64,000 nucleotides of DNA from Luteolibacter sp. SL250 (GCF_026625605.1 NZ_CP113054.1:4092001-4156000); one strand, 5' to 3'; shown: positions 1-10,305, counted from the first letter of the stretch. Translations and numbers: made by a program. Notes: generated by a model from the letters alone, not told the origin.

Positions 1-1040
1 GTGTGGATCACCGAATTGATCGCCTCCTGGACGAACATGGTGGTGTCATAGATGACGGCGTGTTTGACGCCCGGCGGGAAGCGCCCGGAAAGGCGGTCCA
101 TTTCCGCGCGGACGGCTTTCGAGACCTCGAGGGCGTTCGACCCCGGGGCCTGGAAGACGCCGATGTTGATGGCGGGCTTTCCATCGAGCCGGGAGACGAC
201 CGTGTAGTCCTTCGCCCCGAGCTCGACGCGGGCGACATCCTTGACCGTGACGACCTCGCCGTTGTCGCCGGTTTTGATGACGACTTTCTCGAACTCCTCG
301 ACGGTCTCCAGACGTCCCTGGGTGGTGACGGTCATCTGGAAATCCAGGCCGGAGGGTGAGGGCTGCGCGCCGACGGCCCCGGCGGGGATCTGGACGTTCT
401 GCTCGCGGAGCGCGGCGACGACATCCCCGGGGGTCATGCCGAGCGCGGCGATGCGCTCCGGATCGAGCCAGATCCGCATCGAGTATTCGCGGGCGCCGAA
501 GAACACGATGTCACCGACACCGGGGATCCGGGCGAGATAGTCGCTGATCTGGAGGTACGCGTAGTTCGACAGATAGAGGTCGTCGCGGCTTTCATCCGGG
601 GAGATGATGCTGACGGCCATCGTGAAGTCGGGGGAGCGCTTGCGGACGACCACGCCGTTGTCGCGGACGGTTTCCGGCAGGCGCGGGACCGCGGCCTGGA
701 CGCGGTTCTGCACGAGCACCTGCGCGCTGTCCGGATCGGTCCCCGGCTTGAAGGTGACGGTGATGGTCATCTGCCCGTCCGAGGTGGAGGACGACGAGAT
801 GTAGAGCATGTTGTCCACGCCGTTGATCTGCTGCTCCAGCGGGGCGGCGACGGTGTTGGCGATGGTCTCCGCGTTCGCGCCGGGATAGCTGGCGGAGACC
901 GTGACCGTCGGCGGCGTGATGTTCGGATACTGGGCGACGGGAAGGAACTTCCAGGCGATGGCACCGATGACGATGGTCAGGATGGAGATGACGGCCGCGA
1001 AGATCGGGCGGTCGATGAAGAAGCGCGGGATGCTGTTCAT
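1..1040 (-). CDS. RND multidrug efflux permease, HAE1/AcrB family (3' part outside window)
   Basis: The reading frame opens with ATG at 1040 and stays open to base 1, so the gene is cut by the window edge and about 346 N-terminal residues are visible. They begin MNSIPRFFIDRPIFAAVISI, the first membrane helix typical of AcrB/MexB, followed by the QYPNITPPTV segment and the porter-domain PLEQQINGVDNM and SSSSTSDGQMTITVTF stretches that are diagnostic of hydrophobe/amphiphile RND pumps. The start overlaps the stop codon of the upstream adaptor gene (ATGA), showing translational coupling. The protein would be the inner-membrane proton-driven pump of a tripartite efflux complex. Substrate cannot be read from sequence. 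An outer-membrane channel gene may lie beyond the edge. Confidence 0.93.
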   Translation of the reverse strand, partial: MNSIPRFFIDRPIFAAVISILTIVIGAIAWKFLPVAQYPNITPPTVTVSASYPGANAETIANTVAAPLEQQINGVDNMLYISSSSTSDGQMTITVTFKPGTDPDSAQVLVQNRVQAAVPRLPETVRDNGVVVRKRSPDFTMAVSIISPDESRDDLYLSNYAYLQISDYLARIPGVGDIVFFGAREYSMRIWLDPERIAALGMTPGDVVAALREQNVQIPAGAVGAQPSPSGLDFQMTVTTQGRLETVEEFEKVVIKTGDNGEVVTVKDVARVELGAKDYTVVSRLDGKPAINIGVFQAPGSNALEVSKAVRAEMDRLSGRFPPGVKHAVIYDTTMFVQEAINSVIH

Positions 1041-2230
1041 GGCGCCGGAGTGGGGGTCGTCGGGTTCACCCTGGTGCCCTCCCTGAGGGTCAGGAGGCCT
1101 TCCGTAACGACACGATCATCCGGTGAGAGACCTTCGAAAATGGAGATGAGGCCGTCATGGGTCTGGCCGGTCCTGACGTTCCGGTAGCTGACGGTGTTGC
1201 CGCCGTTCAGCGCGAAGACGAAGCGCTGGCCCTGGTCCGTGCCGACGGCGCGTTCGGGGACCAGCAGCGTCCTCACGGGATTCTCCAGGCTGAGACGGAC
1301 GCGGGCGTAAAGGCCCACGCGGGCGACGAGGTCCTTGTTCTCCAGGATCGCGCGGACACGGAGCGTGCCGGTGTCGGTCTTGATGGCGTTGTCCACGAAA
1401 TCGACGCGGGCCTTGTGGGGATAGCCTTCCTCGTTGAGCAGGCCGACTTCGGCGATGATGCTTTCGGAGAAATTCTTGCCGCCACTCTCACGGATGATGC
1501 GGTCCCAGCGGAGGACGGAGCGCTCCGGCACCTCGAACGTCACATAGACCGGAGCCTGGCGGACGATGGAGGTGAGGGTGTCGCCGATGGAGATGAGGTT
1601 GCCGCGGGTGACGACGAGGCTGCTGACCTTTCCGTCGATGGGAGAGGTGATCCTGGTGTACTCCAGATCGAGCTGCGCGTTGTCGAGCGCTGCCTGGGCG
1701 GCGCGATGGCTGCCCTGGGTATCGAGGAGCTGCGTCTGCCGGGTTTCGAGTTCCTCCTGGGAGATGGCGCTGCTCTGGCGGAGGATGGTGGCGCGCTTGA
1801 AATCGGAGTCCGCCTTCTCCATGGACGCCTGCATCCGTTCCAGGCCGGCCTTCGCGGCCTGGAGGCGGGCTTCGTATTCCCGGGGGTTGATCTGGAACAA
1901 CGGGTCGCCGGCGTTGATCCGGGTTCCTTCGGCGAACTCGATCTTCTCCAGCAGGCCGTTGACGCGGGCCTTGATCTCCACCTGGTCGATCGCCTCGATC
2001 CGGCCCGGCAGGATCTCAAACTCGAAGACTTCCTTGTTGAGCGGTTGGGCGACTTCGACCTCGACCGGAGGGGGCGGTCCCTTTGCTTTTTCTTTCTTTC
2101 CGCAGGAGGCGAGAGTCAGGGCGATTGAGCAGATGCCCAGTGTTGCCAAGGCCCGGCTGGACCGTGGGGACGCCGTATTGGAGGTGGATCCCTCTGGGAT
2201 CCACAAACTCCGGAGTTTCAGTCGATTCAT
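1037..2230 (-). CDS. RND efflux periplasmic adaptor (membrane fusion protein), lipoprotein
   Basis: About 397 residues from ATG at 2230. A signal sequence ends in the lipobox LASC (Cys about residue 43), followed by a charged linker and the typical adaptor order: beta-barrel/lipoyl half (VEIKARVNGLLEKI), long alpha hairpin (about residues 115-190, RLQAAKAGLERMQASMEKAD), second lipoyl half (ITSPIDGKVSSLVV), and the membrane-proximal domain ending LREGTRVNP. It links the RND permease to an outer-membrane channel. The frame is open much further upstream, but the lipoprotein signal begins at 2230, and the upstream extension has no signal character, so the shorter start was chosen. The gene overlaps the permease start by four bases. 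It is divergent from the giant secreted-protein gene at 2502. Confidence 0.9.
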   Translation of the reverse strand: MNRLKLRSLWIPEGSTSNTASPRSSRALATLGICSIALTLASCGKKEKAKGPPPPVEVEVAQPLNKEVFEFEILPGRIEAIDQVEIKARVNGLLEKIEFAEGTRINAGDPLFQINPREYEARLQAAKAGLERMQASMEKADSDFKRATILRQSSAISQEELETRQTQLLDTQGSHRAAQAALDNAQLDLEYTRITSPIDGKVSSLVVTRGNLISIGDTLTSIVRQAPVYVTFEVPERSVLRWDRIIRESGGKNFSESIIAEVGLLNEEGYPHKARVDFVDNAIKTDTGTLRVRAILENKDLVARVGLYARVRLSLENPVRTLLVPERAVGTDQGQRFVFALNGGNTVSYRNVRTGQTHDGLISIFEGLSPDDRVVTEGLLTLREGTRVNPTTPTPAP

Positions 2231-2501
2231 GAATGGTGCCGATTGCTTGAAAATGAAAAGAGCCCCGGAAGATCGAGATCCTCCGGGTTGCAAGCATGCG
2301 AGTGGAAAAGCGGAGGAATATTCCAACGAAGTGTGTCCGTATGCAATTTTTCCGCGCGGCTGTATGAAACAGCACGGACGGCATGCATGGGAAACGCCAT
2401 CTCGTTTCCACATCTCGCGTCCAGAAAGTCGCAAGGCGGGCTTGTGAAGTTTCCAGCATTCCGGTTGATTCTCCGCCTCCGGTTGTGGGGTGAAGTCAGA
2501 T

Positions 2502-5500
2502 ATGGAATGCGGCGTGAAACTTATCATGGGATTGCTGGCCGGTCTGGCCGGATGCCAGGCTGCACAGGGTGCCATTTCCAACGCGGAACTGCAGGATGCG
2601 ATGGGCAACGTCCCGGGGGTGACATGGTCCGTGGTCAATCCAACCGGAAACGCATGGAGCAGGACCTATGACAACTACAACCTGAGGCCAGCCGGCTACC
2701 GGATGATCGTGAGACGCACGTCCGGGGAAGGCTACTCCTACTACCTCAGCGGCCACGTGCAGGGCCCCGGCATCCTGGAGCTGGACCGGGCGGCGTCATT
2801 GAATTTCCCGACCACGGTGATGATCGATGGCGTCGTGGACGGCGGCATCGCCCCGAACCGTGACCACACGGACAGGGTGTATGTTCCGCCGGGCACGCAC
2901 GAGGTGACGTGGATGATGACCGTGGGCGATGCCAGCTCCTATGCGGAGACCACATTCGGCAGGGGGCGCTGGCAACCGGGTCTGGTGCTGCCCCTGGCTG
3001 CGGGGGAGGCGGACGGCAGTGTGGTGCTGGGTGGCGCGGGCTGGCAGGGACTGTCCGGTTGGCCTGACGGGAGTGGCAACGCCACGTGGTCCGGCCTGAT
3101 GCACGCGGTGCCAAATGCCGGTGCCAGCGTGCCGAAAATCCTCAGGGGTGACACGGAGGGTGCCGGGGTGGTGCGCTTCCGCTATCTGGCCAGGGGAAAG
3201 GAGGCCCGCGTGCGCACGGACGGAGGTACGTGGGCGGCTCTCCCCTACAAGGACAGTTGGTCCACCGGGTTCATCCCCGTGAGGGGGGCTGGTCCCCACA
3301 GCATCGAGTGGGAGGCCTCCGGCCCGGTGGATGCACGGCGGGTGCCGGCGGATGTGGCCGTCCGTGATGTGAGGCGGGTGGCGGAGGTGGATTTCGCGAC
3401 GGCGCTGGATGCCCCGCATCTGACATTTACGGAAACTCCCAACAACACCAGCCGCCCCTTTGGCGCGGAGATGGAGGGCACGCGCGGCGGCTCCGGAGTG
3501 GTGGTGGGCTATCGCAGAGGGGTGGATTTCGTGTTGGCGGAGAGGTCCCTGGTAAAGATCCGGGAGACGGGTGGAGGGAGGTTTTTCGGCGGAGGCGCCC
3601 TTTCGAATCCCTGGGCGCTGGCGCTCCAGTCGGATGTGCTTTCCTCCGAGACGCTGCCGGACGGCGAGTGGACCACACGCTGCTACCTGCTGTCACCGGG
3701 CACCTACACCCTGGGTGCGATGTCGGAGGCACGGGTGGACTACATCGAGATCGTCCCGCACGTCACATCGCTGGCGGACGCGCTGGGACTGCCGGAGGGC
3801 GGCTTCACCGTGGGTGGTGACGCACCGTGGACCATCGAGCCTCGGTCCGATTCCGGGAACTATGAGGCCTACCTCTCCCTCACCGGAGCGGCGGATGAAG
3901 GCTGGATCGAGCACCAGGTGACGGGGCCGGCGGAGGTTTCCTTCAACTACCGTGGTTACTCGAACTCCACGGCCCCGCTGCAGGTGCTGGTGGATGGGAA
4001 AGCCTGCTGGGATTCCGGCCTGTCGCACCTGACGAACAAGGCGGCGACCGCGCTCATCGAAGTCCCGGCCGGGACGCATACCATCCGCTATCTGGCAAAA
4101 CGGAGCGCCCCTTACTTCGGGGATGTGAGTGCGAGGGTATCGGCCATCCGCGTGGTGCCACTGCCGGAGGGCGGGGTGATCGGGGAAAGCGTCGGCGCGG
4201 CCGTCATCTCCGGGCGCAACGGAATCTGGAGCGGCGTCACCGGCCTGGGCGGTGACCCCGCGGAGGCACTGGTCCCTGCATCGAAGTGGGATTACTACGG
4301 GGAAAAGCCACGGTTGCGGATCCCCTTCACCGGCCCGGGAACCGTCCGGTTCAGGAGCCATTTCCCCGTCTCCACGGCGTCATCGAACGCTGGCATCGGC
4401 GCCCAGCTTTCCTTTTCCTCCAGTTCCAGGGCATCCGTGGTCCGGTCCGGCAGTGACGGGCATGGATGGAAGAACCACTCCCTGTGGCTGCCACCTGGAA
4501 ACCACCACCTCACCATGGAAGCCAGAGGCGTGCTGGAAGACACCTCGCGCATGGCGCTCAGCGCACTGGAGTTCCAGGCGGACCCGGTGATGCCGGCGAT
4601 GGACGTCCTCGGGATCGAAGGAGTTTCCCCGACGTTCAGCCCGGCGGACCAGCCGTGGGTGGGCACCTTGAGGACCGGAGCGTCAAAGCCGGTGCTGGTG
4701 TCCCCTGCCGCCCTCAGCACGACGCCGCGGAAGATGCAGATCACCCTGACTGCGCCGGGGGAGTTTTCGTTCGAGTGGGAAAAGCTCGTGGCGGGCACGC
4801 CGACCGGCACCTTCCGGGTGAACGGACAGACCATCGCGACGGCGCCCGACTCCGTCCAGCTCCGGCGGAAAGTCACCACCTTCATCAACCAGGATGGGCC
4901 GGTGACGCTGGAGTGGGAGATCTCCACCTACTGGGACTATGGTGGATGGCTGGAGCTGGGTGATTTTTCATGGAAGCCATGGCCGGAGAAGCCCCTGGCG
5001 GCATCGCTGGATGCGGGGGATCTCACGTGGAGCACCTCCGTGGAGCACCCCGTGACCGGACGGGACACGCCGGGAGCCGTGGGTGGCACCGCGGCGAACG
5101 TGCGCCTCCCGGACGGAAAGAGCACTTGGCTGGAGACAACCTTCGAGGGAGCCGGTCTGCTGGATTTCTCCGTCCTTGCTTCGACGGCGACCGGTGGGAT
5201 GGATCCCTGGAACAGCGGGATCGGCATACGGGTGCTGGTCGATGGAAAGGTGATCCAGCAACCCTGGCGCAAGGTGGAGCCCATGCTGGTGATGGGCGAC
5301 GGAACGCACACGATTCGGATCGAGTTTTCCGCCTACTGGGGGGGCGGCTCCACCCCCAAGGCCCTGGCGGTGGACAACGTGCGCTGGGTGCCACAGGGGG
5401 CCATCAGCCCCGGCGAGGGTTGGTCCTCCAGCGTGCCGGAGGCGCTCGCCGTGTTTCCCTCATTGGGGGAAAATGGAGCGGATGGCATCATCCTGCTGAC

Positions 5501-7409
5501 GAAATCCGGCGAGGACCGCTGGATCGAACGGGAGGTCACCGGACCTGGCAGGCTGTCCTGGCGGGAGAACCGCACGTTGGGCGAAGGCACACTGACCACC
5601 TGGAGCAGGAAGGTGGACGGCCTGGACGTGGGCGTGCTCGTCTACGATTATCCGGATATCTGGATGTCCTCCTCCATGGACATTCCGGCCGGCACGCATC
5701 GGGTCAGGTTCTCGCTGGAGACGGAGATCACGGGGGATGATCCGGATACGGTGGAGCTGCCCATTTGGATCATCAGCGGGATGACCTTCACGCCCGGCGT
5801 CTCACCGCTGATGGAGGGACTGGACCAACAGGACGCGCTGTGGTTCTCCACGGGTATGGATGCGGGAACCCATGTGTCCGCCGCCGACTCCCATGACCAG
5901 GAGGACAAATGGTCCCCCGGAAGGGAGAGCGTGCTGTATCTCCTCAATCCGGGCACAGACTGGATGCAGGCGTCCAGTGACATCAACGGAGGCCCGGGCA
6001 AGCCACCTCTCCGCCGGTCCAGGTTCATCGCCCCCCGGTCCGCCATTTTCTGGAACGACGCCATCGACGGAAACGATGTGGTGCTGGTGGATCGCTTCCG
6101 CTCGCAGCCGCTTGGCGAGACCCCGTTGGAAGAGGCATTGGACCTGCCACGGACGGTGGAACCCGCGGGCTGGCGCGGATTCTCTTTCCTCGGGGACGAC
6201 AGGCAGGATTTCCCGGAAGATGCCGCCGTTTCCCCGGCCCCTGCGGATGACCGCTCCGGCATGTCCACCGTGGTCGACGGCCCGGCCAAGGTGCGCTTCC
6301 GCTGGAGATGCGATGCCATGACAAAGCTGATCGCCGGGATCGATGGACGGGAAGCGCCGCTCGCCCCCGCCGGGGCGGAGTGGGCCGCGGTGGAACTGGA
6401 CGTGCCGCCCGGACGCCATGTCATCTCCTGGCACCATCTCTCCCTCGGCAACTTCAGCTTCGATCCCTCGGTGGCTTTGGTGGATGCACTCGAAATTGAA
6501 GCAGTCCCCGCAAAAACTCCCGGCGAGATCGTGACCCTCGCGGGCATTCCGGCACTGCCGGTGGAAGCTGGTGCGGGATGGTCCGTCGGATACCGGAACA
6601 TCCCGGACGGCCCGACCGAGTCGCTGGGGACCAACACCAGCGATGGTGCGCTGAAGCTCGATGTGGAAGGCCCGCGCATCCTTTCCTTCCGGCCGTGGTT
6701 GAGCCAGAGGCGTCCCCTGATCTCCGGGCAAATCCCCACCGTGCCTGACTGGGCGGGCAACATCATGGAATATGTGCTGGAGGTGAAGATGGACGGGGAA
6801 TTGCTCAGGGAATTCCCGATCTACTTCAGCAGCCTGTCCGAGATCCTGTTGCCAGCCGGCCACCATGAGATATCATGGCGTCTGGTGGCGAAGCTGTATG
6901 ATCCCGTCACCCAAGAGACAACCGCGGTCCCCGTCTGGCAGGACTTCGACTACGACGTTGGCATCACGGATCTCCAGACCACCTCTCCGGCGGATCATTT
7001 CCGGAACTGGAAGGACAACCACGGCCTGACCGGGGAGAACTCCGGACCCAATGATGATGCGGACGGGGACGGCCTGACGAACTTCATGGAGTATGCCTAC
7101 GGAATGGATCCGCAGGATCGCTACTCAGGGACTTGGGGGCTGTGGACATGGCTTTCCCCGGATGACATACTCGGCACGGGAACCCCGCCCGGACAGCTTC
7201 ACTTTTACGTCTCGGCGGAATATACCCTGCCTCATGTGGAATCCGTGCTGGAGGAAAGCAGTGATCTGAAAACATGGAGGAAAGTGAGCGACACCACTTC
7301 TCCGAAAACCCGCTCCTGGATGTTCTCGGAAATATTCTCCTACCCCGTGACCCCGGAGCATCCGGCGAGGTTCTTCCGCGTCAGGATGGTGGTGCCTGAA
7401 ACGCCATGA
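2502..7409 (+). CDS. Giant secreted modular beta-sandwich protein with calcium-binding C-terminal motif
   Basis: About 1635 residues from ATG 2502 (a GTG 12 bases upstream is also possible). The N-terminus is hydrophobic and contains LAGC, so it may be a lipoprotein signal or a plain signal peptide. The body consists of some eight or nine diverged modules of about 150-180 residues. Each shows a G-P-x-x-V/L-x-F strand, a VDG turn, a P-A/P-G-T/R-H-x-I/V-x-W/Y strand and a closing VxxIxxxP strand, resembling MAM/jelly-roll folds of bacterial surface proteins. Near the C-terminus is a DDADGDGLTNFMEYAYGMDP calcium-loop motif (about 7051-7110), followed by a module with EESSDLKTW and FFRVRM that recurs in two other genes here. 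No catalytic motif was recognised. It is probably an extracellular or surface protein of unknown role. Confidence 0.8.
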   Translation: MECGVKLIMGLLAGLAGCQAAQGAISNAELQDAMGNVPGVTWSVVNPTGNAWSRTYDNYNLRPAGYRMIVRRTSGEGYSYYLSGHVQGPGILELDRAASLNFPTTVMIDGVVDGGIAPNRDHTDRVYVPPGTHEVTWMMTVGDASSYAETTFGRGRWQPGLVLPLAAGEADGSVVLGGAGWQGLSGWPDGSGNATWSGLMHAVPNAGASVPKILRGDTEGAGVVRFRYLARGKEARVRTDGGTWAALPYKDSWSTGFIPVRGAGPHSIEWEASGPVDARRVPADVAVRDVRRVAEVDFATALDAPHLTFTETPNNTSRPFGAEMEGTRGGSGVVVGYRRGVDFVLAERSLVKIRETGGGRFFGGGALSNPWALALQSDVLSSETLPDGEWTTRCYLLSPGTYTLGAMSEARVDYIEIVPHVTSLADALGLPEGGFTVGGDAPWTIEPRSDSGNYEAYLSLTGAADEGWIEHQVTGPAEVSFNYRGYSNSTAPLQVLVDGKACWDSGLSHLTNKAATALIEVPAGTHTIRYLAKRSAPYFGDVSARVSAIRVVPLPEGGVIGESVGAAVISGRNGIWSGVTGLGGDPAEALVPASKWDYYGEKPRLRIPFTGPGTVRFRSHFPVSTASSNAGIGAQLSFSSSSRASVVRSGSDGHGWKNHSLWLPPGNHHLTMEARGVLEDTSRMALSALEFQADPVMPAMDVLGIEGVSPTFSPADQPWVGTLRTGASKPVLVSPAALSTTPRKMQITLTAPGEFSFEWEKLVAGTPTGTFRVNGQTIATAPDSVQLRRKVTTFINQDGPVTLEWEISTYWDYGGWLELGDFSWKPWPEKPLAASLDAGDLTWSTSVEHPVTGRDTPGAVGGTAANVRLPDGKSTWLETTFEGAGLLDFSVLASTATGGMDPWNSGIGIRVLVDGKVIQQPWRKVEPMLVMGDGTHTIRIEFSAYWGGGSTPKALAVDNVRWVPQGAISPGEGWSSSVPEALAVFPSLGENGADGIILLTKSGEDRWIEREVTGPGRLSWRENRTLGEGTLTTWSRKVDGLDVGVLVYDYPDIWMSSSMDIPAGTHRVRFSLETEITGDDPDTVELPIWIISGMTFTPGVSPLMEGLDQQDALWFSTGMDAGTHVSAADSHDQEDKWSPGRESVLYLLNPGTDWMQASSDINGGPGKPPLRRSRFIAPRSAIFWNDAIDGNDVVLVDRFRSQPLGETPLEEALDLPRTVEPAGWRGFSFLGDDRQDFPEDAAVSPAPADDRSGMSTVVDGPAKVRFRWRCDAMTKLIAGIDGREAPLAPAGAEWAAVELDVPPGRHVISWHHLSLGNFSFDPSVALVDALEIEAVPAKTPGEIVTLAGIPALPVEAGAGWSVGYRNIPDGPTESLGTNTSDGALKLDVEGPRILSFRPWLSQRRPLISGQIPTVPDWAGNIMEYVLEVKMDGELLREFPIYFSSLSEILLPAGHHEISWRLVAKLYDPVTQETTAVPVWQDFDYDVGITDLQTTSPADHFRNWKDNHGLTGENSGPNDDADGDGLTNFMEYAYGMDPQDRYSGTWGLWTWLSPDDILGTGTPPGQLHFYVSAEYTLPHVESVLEESSDLKTWRKVSDTTSPKTRSWMFSEIFSYPVTPEHPARFFRVRMVVPETP

Positions 7410-7454
7410 AGCGGGCAGGCTGTGTCCGCAGGGCCAACGGCGATGGTCCCCCCC

Positions 7455-8306
7455 TCAGCGCCTCCTGCGCAGCGCGAGCATCACCCCGCCCAGCGACAGG
7501 ACGATGGCCGACGGCTCCGGGACCAGGGCGATCTCGACGGAGTTGATGAACCCGCGGCGTTCGGTGGAGGTGGTTCCTTCCGCGGCGAAGAAAAGGGACT
7601 GGCCCTCCGCGATGGTGAAGGTGGTGCTGTTGTAGTTGTTGCCGGCGACGAAGGTTGGATTTCCTCCGTTGTTTGATATGGAGGAATTGGCCAGGGTGGT
7701 GAGGCTGAGGTCCAGGAAGTTGAACGTGTCCGAAGACGCGCCGACCGCCGTGTAGAAGCCCACCGGCCGGACGGAGTCGGAGTTGGTGTTCCGGCCGGTG
7801 AAGTAGAGCGTGTAGGTACCCGCCGCCAGGCCATCCAGGCGGAAGCCGACGGCGGCGTTGTCGGAGTTGCTGGTGGTGCCCCCACGGAAGATTCCGTCCT
7901 TTGCCGGAGTGCTGGACGTGGCGGAACCGTAGACCGCCCCCAGATTGACCGCACTGCCCGTGAGGGATCCGGAGTTGATGTTGTTGGTGGCCGCGTAGTC
8001 GAGGATGTTCGAGCCGATGGCGGTCTCCACCGCGAGGTTCAGCGCGATGTTGGTGGCAGCGGTGCCGTCGCCATAGGTAAGGCCGGAAGTGGGACCGGCG
8101 GCGATGTCAGCACTGCCCACGGTGTTCCAGCTCACCTCGGTCGACGGAACGGCTCCGGTGGCATGGCCGGGGCTGTTGGTCCGCTGGTCCGCGCTCAGCG
8201 CCCCGCCACCCGTGCCGAAGTCGAACAGCAGCGACACGGCGGAGGCTTGACCTGCCATGAAGAGGCTGCTGAGGGCGAGCGGGAGGAAGTTGCGCGTGAA
8301 TTTCAT
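7455..8306 (-). CDS. PEP-CTERM sorting-domain secreted protein
   Basis: 283 residues with a clear signal peptide (LALSSLFMAGQASA) and a C-terminal VPEPSAIVLSLGGVMLALRRRR. That is the PEP motif, hydrophobic helix and arginine cluster recognised by exosortase systems. The middle is rich in small and polar residues (Ser, Thr, Asn, Gly) and probably forms a beta-sandwich; motifs such as YTLYFTGRNTNSDS and NNYNSTTFTIAEGQSLFF fit the common verrucomicrobial family of such proteins. It is convergent with the giant gene ending at 7409. No exosortase gene lies in the window. Function is unknown; exported or surface-associated location is inferred from the sorting signal. Confidence 0.88.
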   Translation of the reverse strand: MKFTRNFLPLALSSLFMAGQASAVSLLFDFGTGGGALSADQRTNSPGHATGAVPSTEVSWNTVGSADIAAGPTSGLTYGDGTAATNIALNLAVETAIGSNILDYAATNNINSGSLTGSAVNLGAVYGSATSSTPAKDGIFRGGTTSNSDNAAVGFRLDGLAAGTYTLYFTGRNTNSDSVRPVGFYTAVGASSDTFNFLDLSLTTLANSSISNNGGNPTFVAGNNYNSTTFTIAEGQSLFFAAEGTTSTERRGFINSVEIALVPEPSAIVLSLGGVMLALRRRR

Positions 8307-8523
8307 TTCATTGCGCTGTACGACCGGAATATCGGTTTTTCAACGGTTAATTCCACCCATCCATCGATCCCTGATCCCGCGGTCAGCGCCCATCATCAAT
8401 CTGTTACAAATCGCAATGGGGAATGCAATTTGAGCCAGCGGCATTCCCCGGGTGTCGTGGAACACCAGTCTTTCCGGCGACTGGGTGCAGGCACGGCACC
8501 TGCGAAGGAATCTCCCGCCGGCA

Positions 8524-10305
8524 ATGACCCAACCCCAGATCCTCTCTTTCTCGATCCTCGGTGTGACCATGCTGCTCTTCCTGTGGGGGCGCATCCGTTA
8601 CGACCTCGTCGCGCTGCTGGCACTGTTGGTCTCCGTGGCGTGTGGCACCGTGGACCCGAAGAAAGCCTTCGCCGGATTCAGCGACGACATCGTGATCATC
8701 GTGGGCAGCGCCCTGGTCATCAGTGCGGCCGTCGCGAGATCCGGTATCGTCGAGTCGATCCTGCAACTGCTCTCATCACATCTCAGGAAGGTCAAATGGC
8801 AGCTCACCGTCCTTGTCGGGTCCGTGGCCATCTTCTCCGCCCTCGTGAAAAACATCGGGGCGCTCGCCATGCTGATGCCGGCCGCGATGAAGATGGCGCG
8901 GAAGTCCGATGTGTCCCCATCCGCCTTTCTCATGCCCATGTCTTTCGGATCGCTGCTGGGCGGACTCATCACGCTGATCGGCACTTCCCCCAACATCATC
9001 GTCTCCAGGGTGCGGGAACAGAGCACCGGCGAACCGTTCCGGATGTTCGACTACGCCCCCGTCGGCCTCGGACTGACGCTGGTGGGGCTCGCATTCCTGC
9101 ACTTCGGCTACCGGCTGCTTCCAGCCGACAGGCGCGCCGCGCCATCGCTCGGAGAGGCGCTGGACATCCGGGACTACACGACGAGCGCGGACGTGCCGCC
9201 GGATTCGAAATGGATCGGCAAGACGCTCGCCGCCTTCCAGCTTGCCCACGACGGCGAGGTCCGGGTGAACGCCCTTCTGAGAGGCAGCGACGATGCGCGG
9301 GAGAAGCTGGTGGGCGTCCAGACCGTGATCGAAGCGGGCGACACCCTGTTGCTGAAGGGAGACCCGGAGTCCCTCGAGCGTGCGGTCGCAACCGGGGAGC
9401 TGCTTCTCGAAGGACAGGACCGGGCGGTGGTCACGGAGAACTCCCCGGACTCAGTCGGCGTGATCGAGGCGGTGGTTGCGGAAAGATCGATCCTGGTGAG
9501 ATCATCCATCGGAAAGCTGGCCCTCCATGAAATCCACGGCGTGAACCTGCTGGCGATTTCCCGGGCAGGGAGGCGGATGACGGAGGGATTGCGGGACACC
9601 CGGCTGAAGGCCGGTGACGTGATCGTCCTCCAGGGAGAACTCGACACCCTGCCGGAGCGGCTGAAGGCACTGGGATGCCTGCCGCTGGCCCAACGTGAGA
9701 TCGCCCTCGGCAGCGCGCGGCGCGGCCTCATTCCGCTGGCCATCCTGGGCATCGCCATGACGGCCACCGCCCTCGGCTTCATCCCGGCCGCCATCGCCTT
9801 CCTTGGCGCGGCTGTCGCCGTGATCCTGACGAAGGCACTTCCGGTGAAGGCCGCATACGACCACATCGAGTGGCCCATCCTCGTCATGCTGGGGGCGCTG
9901 ATCCCGGTCAGCCAGGCCTTGCAGGACAGCGGCGGCACCAAGCTCATCTCCGACTGGCTGTCGGGCGCCGCCTCCGGGCTCCCCGGATGGGCGGCGGTCG
10001 GGATGTTGCTCGTCGCGGCGATGGCGGCGACCCCTTTCCTGAACAACGCGGCCACCGTGCTGGTCATGGGACCCATCGCGGCGACCTTCGCCGGTGATCT
10101 GGGCATGCGCCCGGAGCCATTCCTCATGGCGGTCGCCGTGGGCGCGGGGTGTGATTTCCTCACACCCATCGGCCACCAGTGCAACACCCTGGTGATGGGT
10201 CCTGGCGGCTACCGCTTCGGGGACTACGCCCGCCTGGGCGTACCGCTGTCCATTCTGGTCATCGTCACCGGTGTCCCCCTCATCCTCACATTCTGGCCCC
10301 TTTGA
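8524..10305 (+). CDS. SLC13/DASS-family anion permease with two RCK_C (TrkA-C) domains
   Basis: 593 residues from ATG 8524. The first helices (ILSFSILGVTMLLFLWGRIRYD) mark the transporter start, so longer frames were rejected. N-terminal membrane helices include the family signature around FSDDIVIIVGSALVISAAV and the substrate loop GGLITLIGTSPNIIVS. Two regulatory RCK_C-like domains follow in the middle (about residues 215-300 and 315-400, each ending in a GDxxLLxG/GDVIVLQG strand). Then come C-terminal helices with FLNNAATVLVMGP and DFLTPIGHQCNTLVMGPGGY. This architecture is the SLC13-type sodium-coupled carboxylate/sulfate permease. The transported anion is not identifiable. It stands upstream of a hybrid kinase gene with a 106-base gap and may be co-transcribed with it. 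Confidence 0.9.
   Translation: MTQPQILSFSILGVTMLLFLWGRIRYDLVALLALLVSVACGTVDPKKAFAGFSDDIVIIVGSALVISAAVARSGIVESILQLLSSHLRKVKWQLTVLVGSVAIFSALVKNIGALAMLMPAAMKMARKSDVSPSAFLMPMSFGSLLGGLITLIGTSPNIIVSRVREQSTGEPFRMFDYAPVGLGLTLVGLAFLHFGYRLLPADRRAAPSLGEALDIRDYTTSADVPPDSKWIGKTLAAFQLAHDGEVRVNALLRGSDDAREKLVGVQTVIEAGDTLLLKGDPESLERAVATGELLLEGQDRAVVTENSPDSVGVIEAVVAERSILVRSSIGKLALHEIHGVNLLAISRAGRRMTEGLRDTRLKAGDVIVLQGELDTLPERLKALGCLPLAQREIALGSARRGLIPLAILGIAMTATALGFIPAAIAFLGAAVAVILTKALPVKAAYDHIEWPILVMLGALIPVSQALQDSGGTKLISDWLSGAASGLPGWAAVGMLLVAAMAATPFLNNAATVLVMGPIAATFAGDLGMRPEPFLMAVAVGAGCDFLTPIGHQCNTLVMGPGGYRFGDYARLGVPLSILVIVTGVPLILTFWPL

Noticed and set aside
1157..2128. Long open frame on the plus strand opposite the adaptor gene
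   Set aside because: It mirrors the minus-strand adaptor codons in GC-rich DNA; the real gene is shown by lipoprotein and adaptor motifs.
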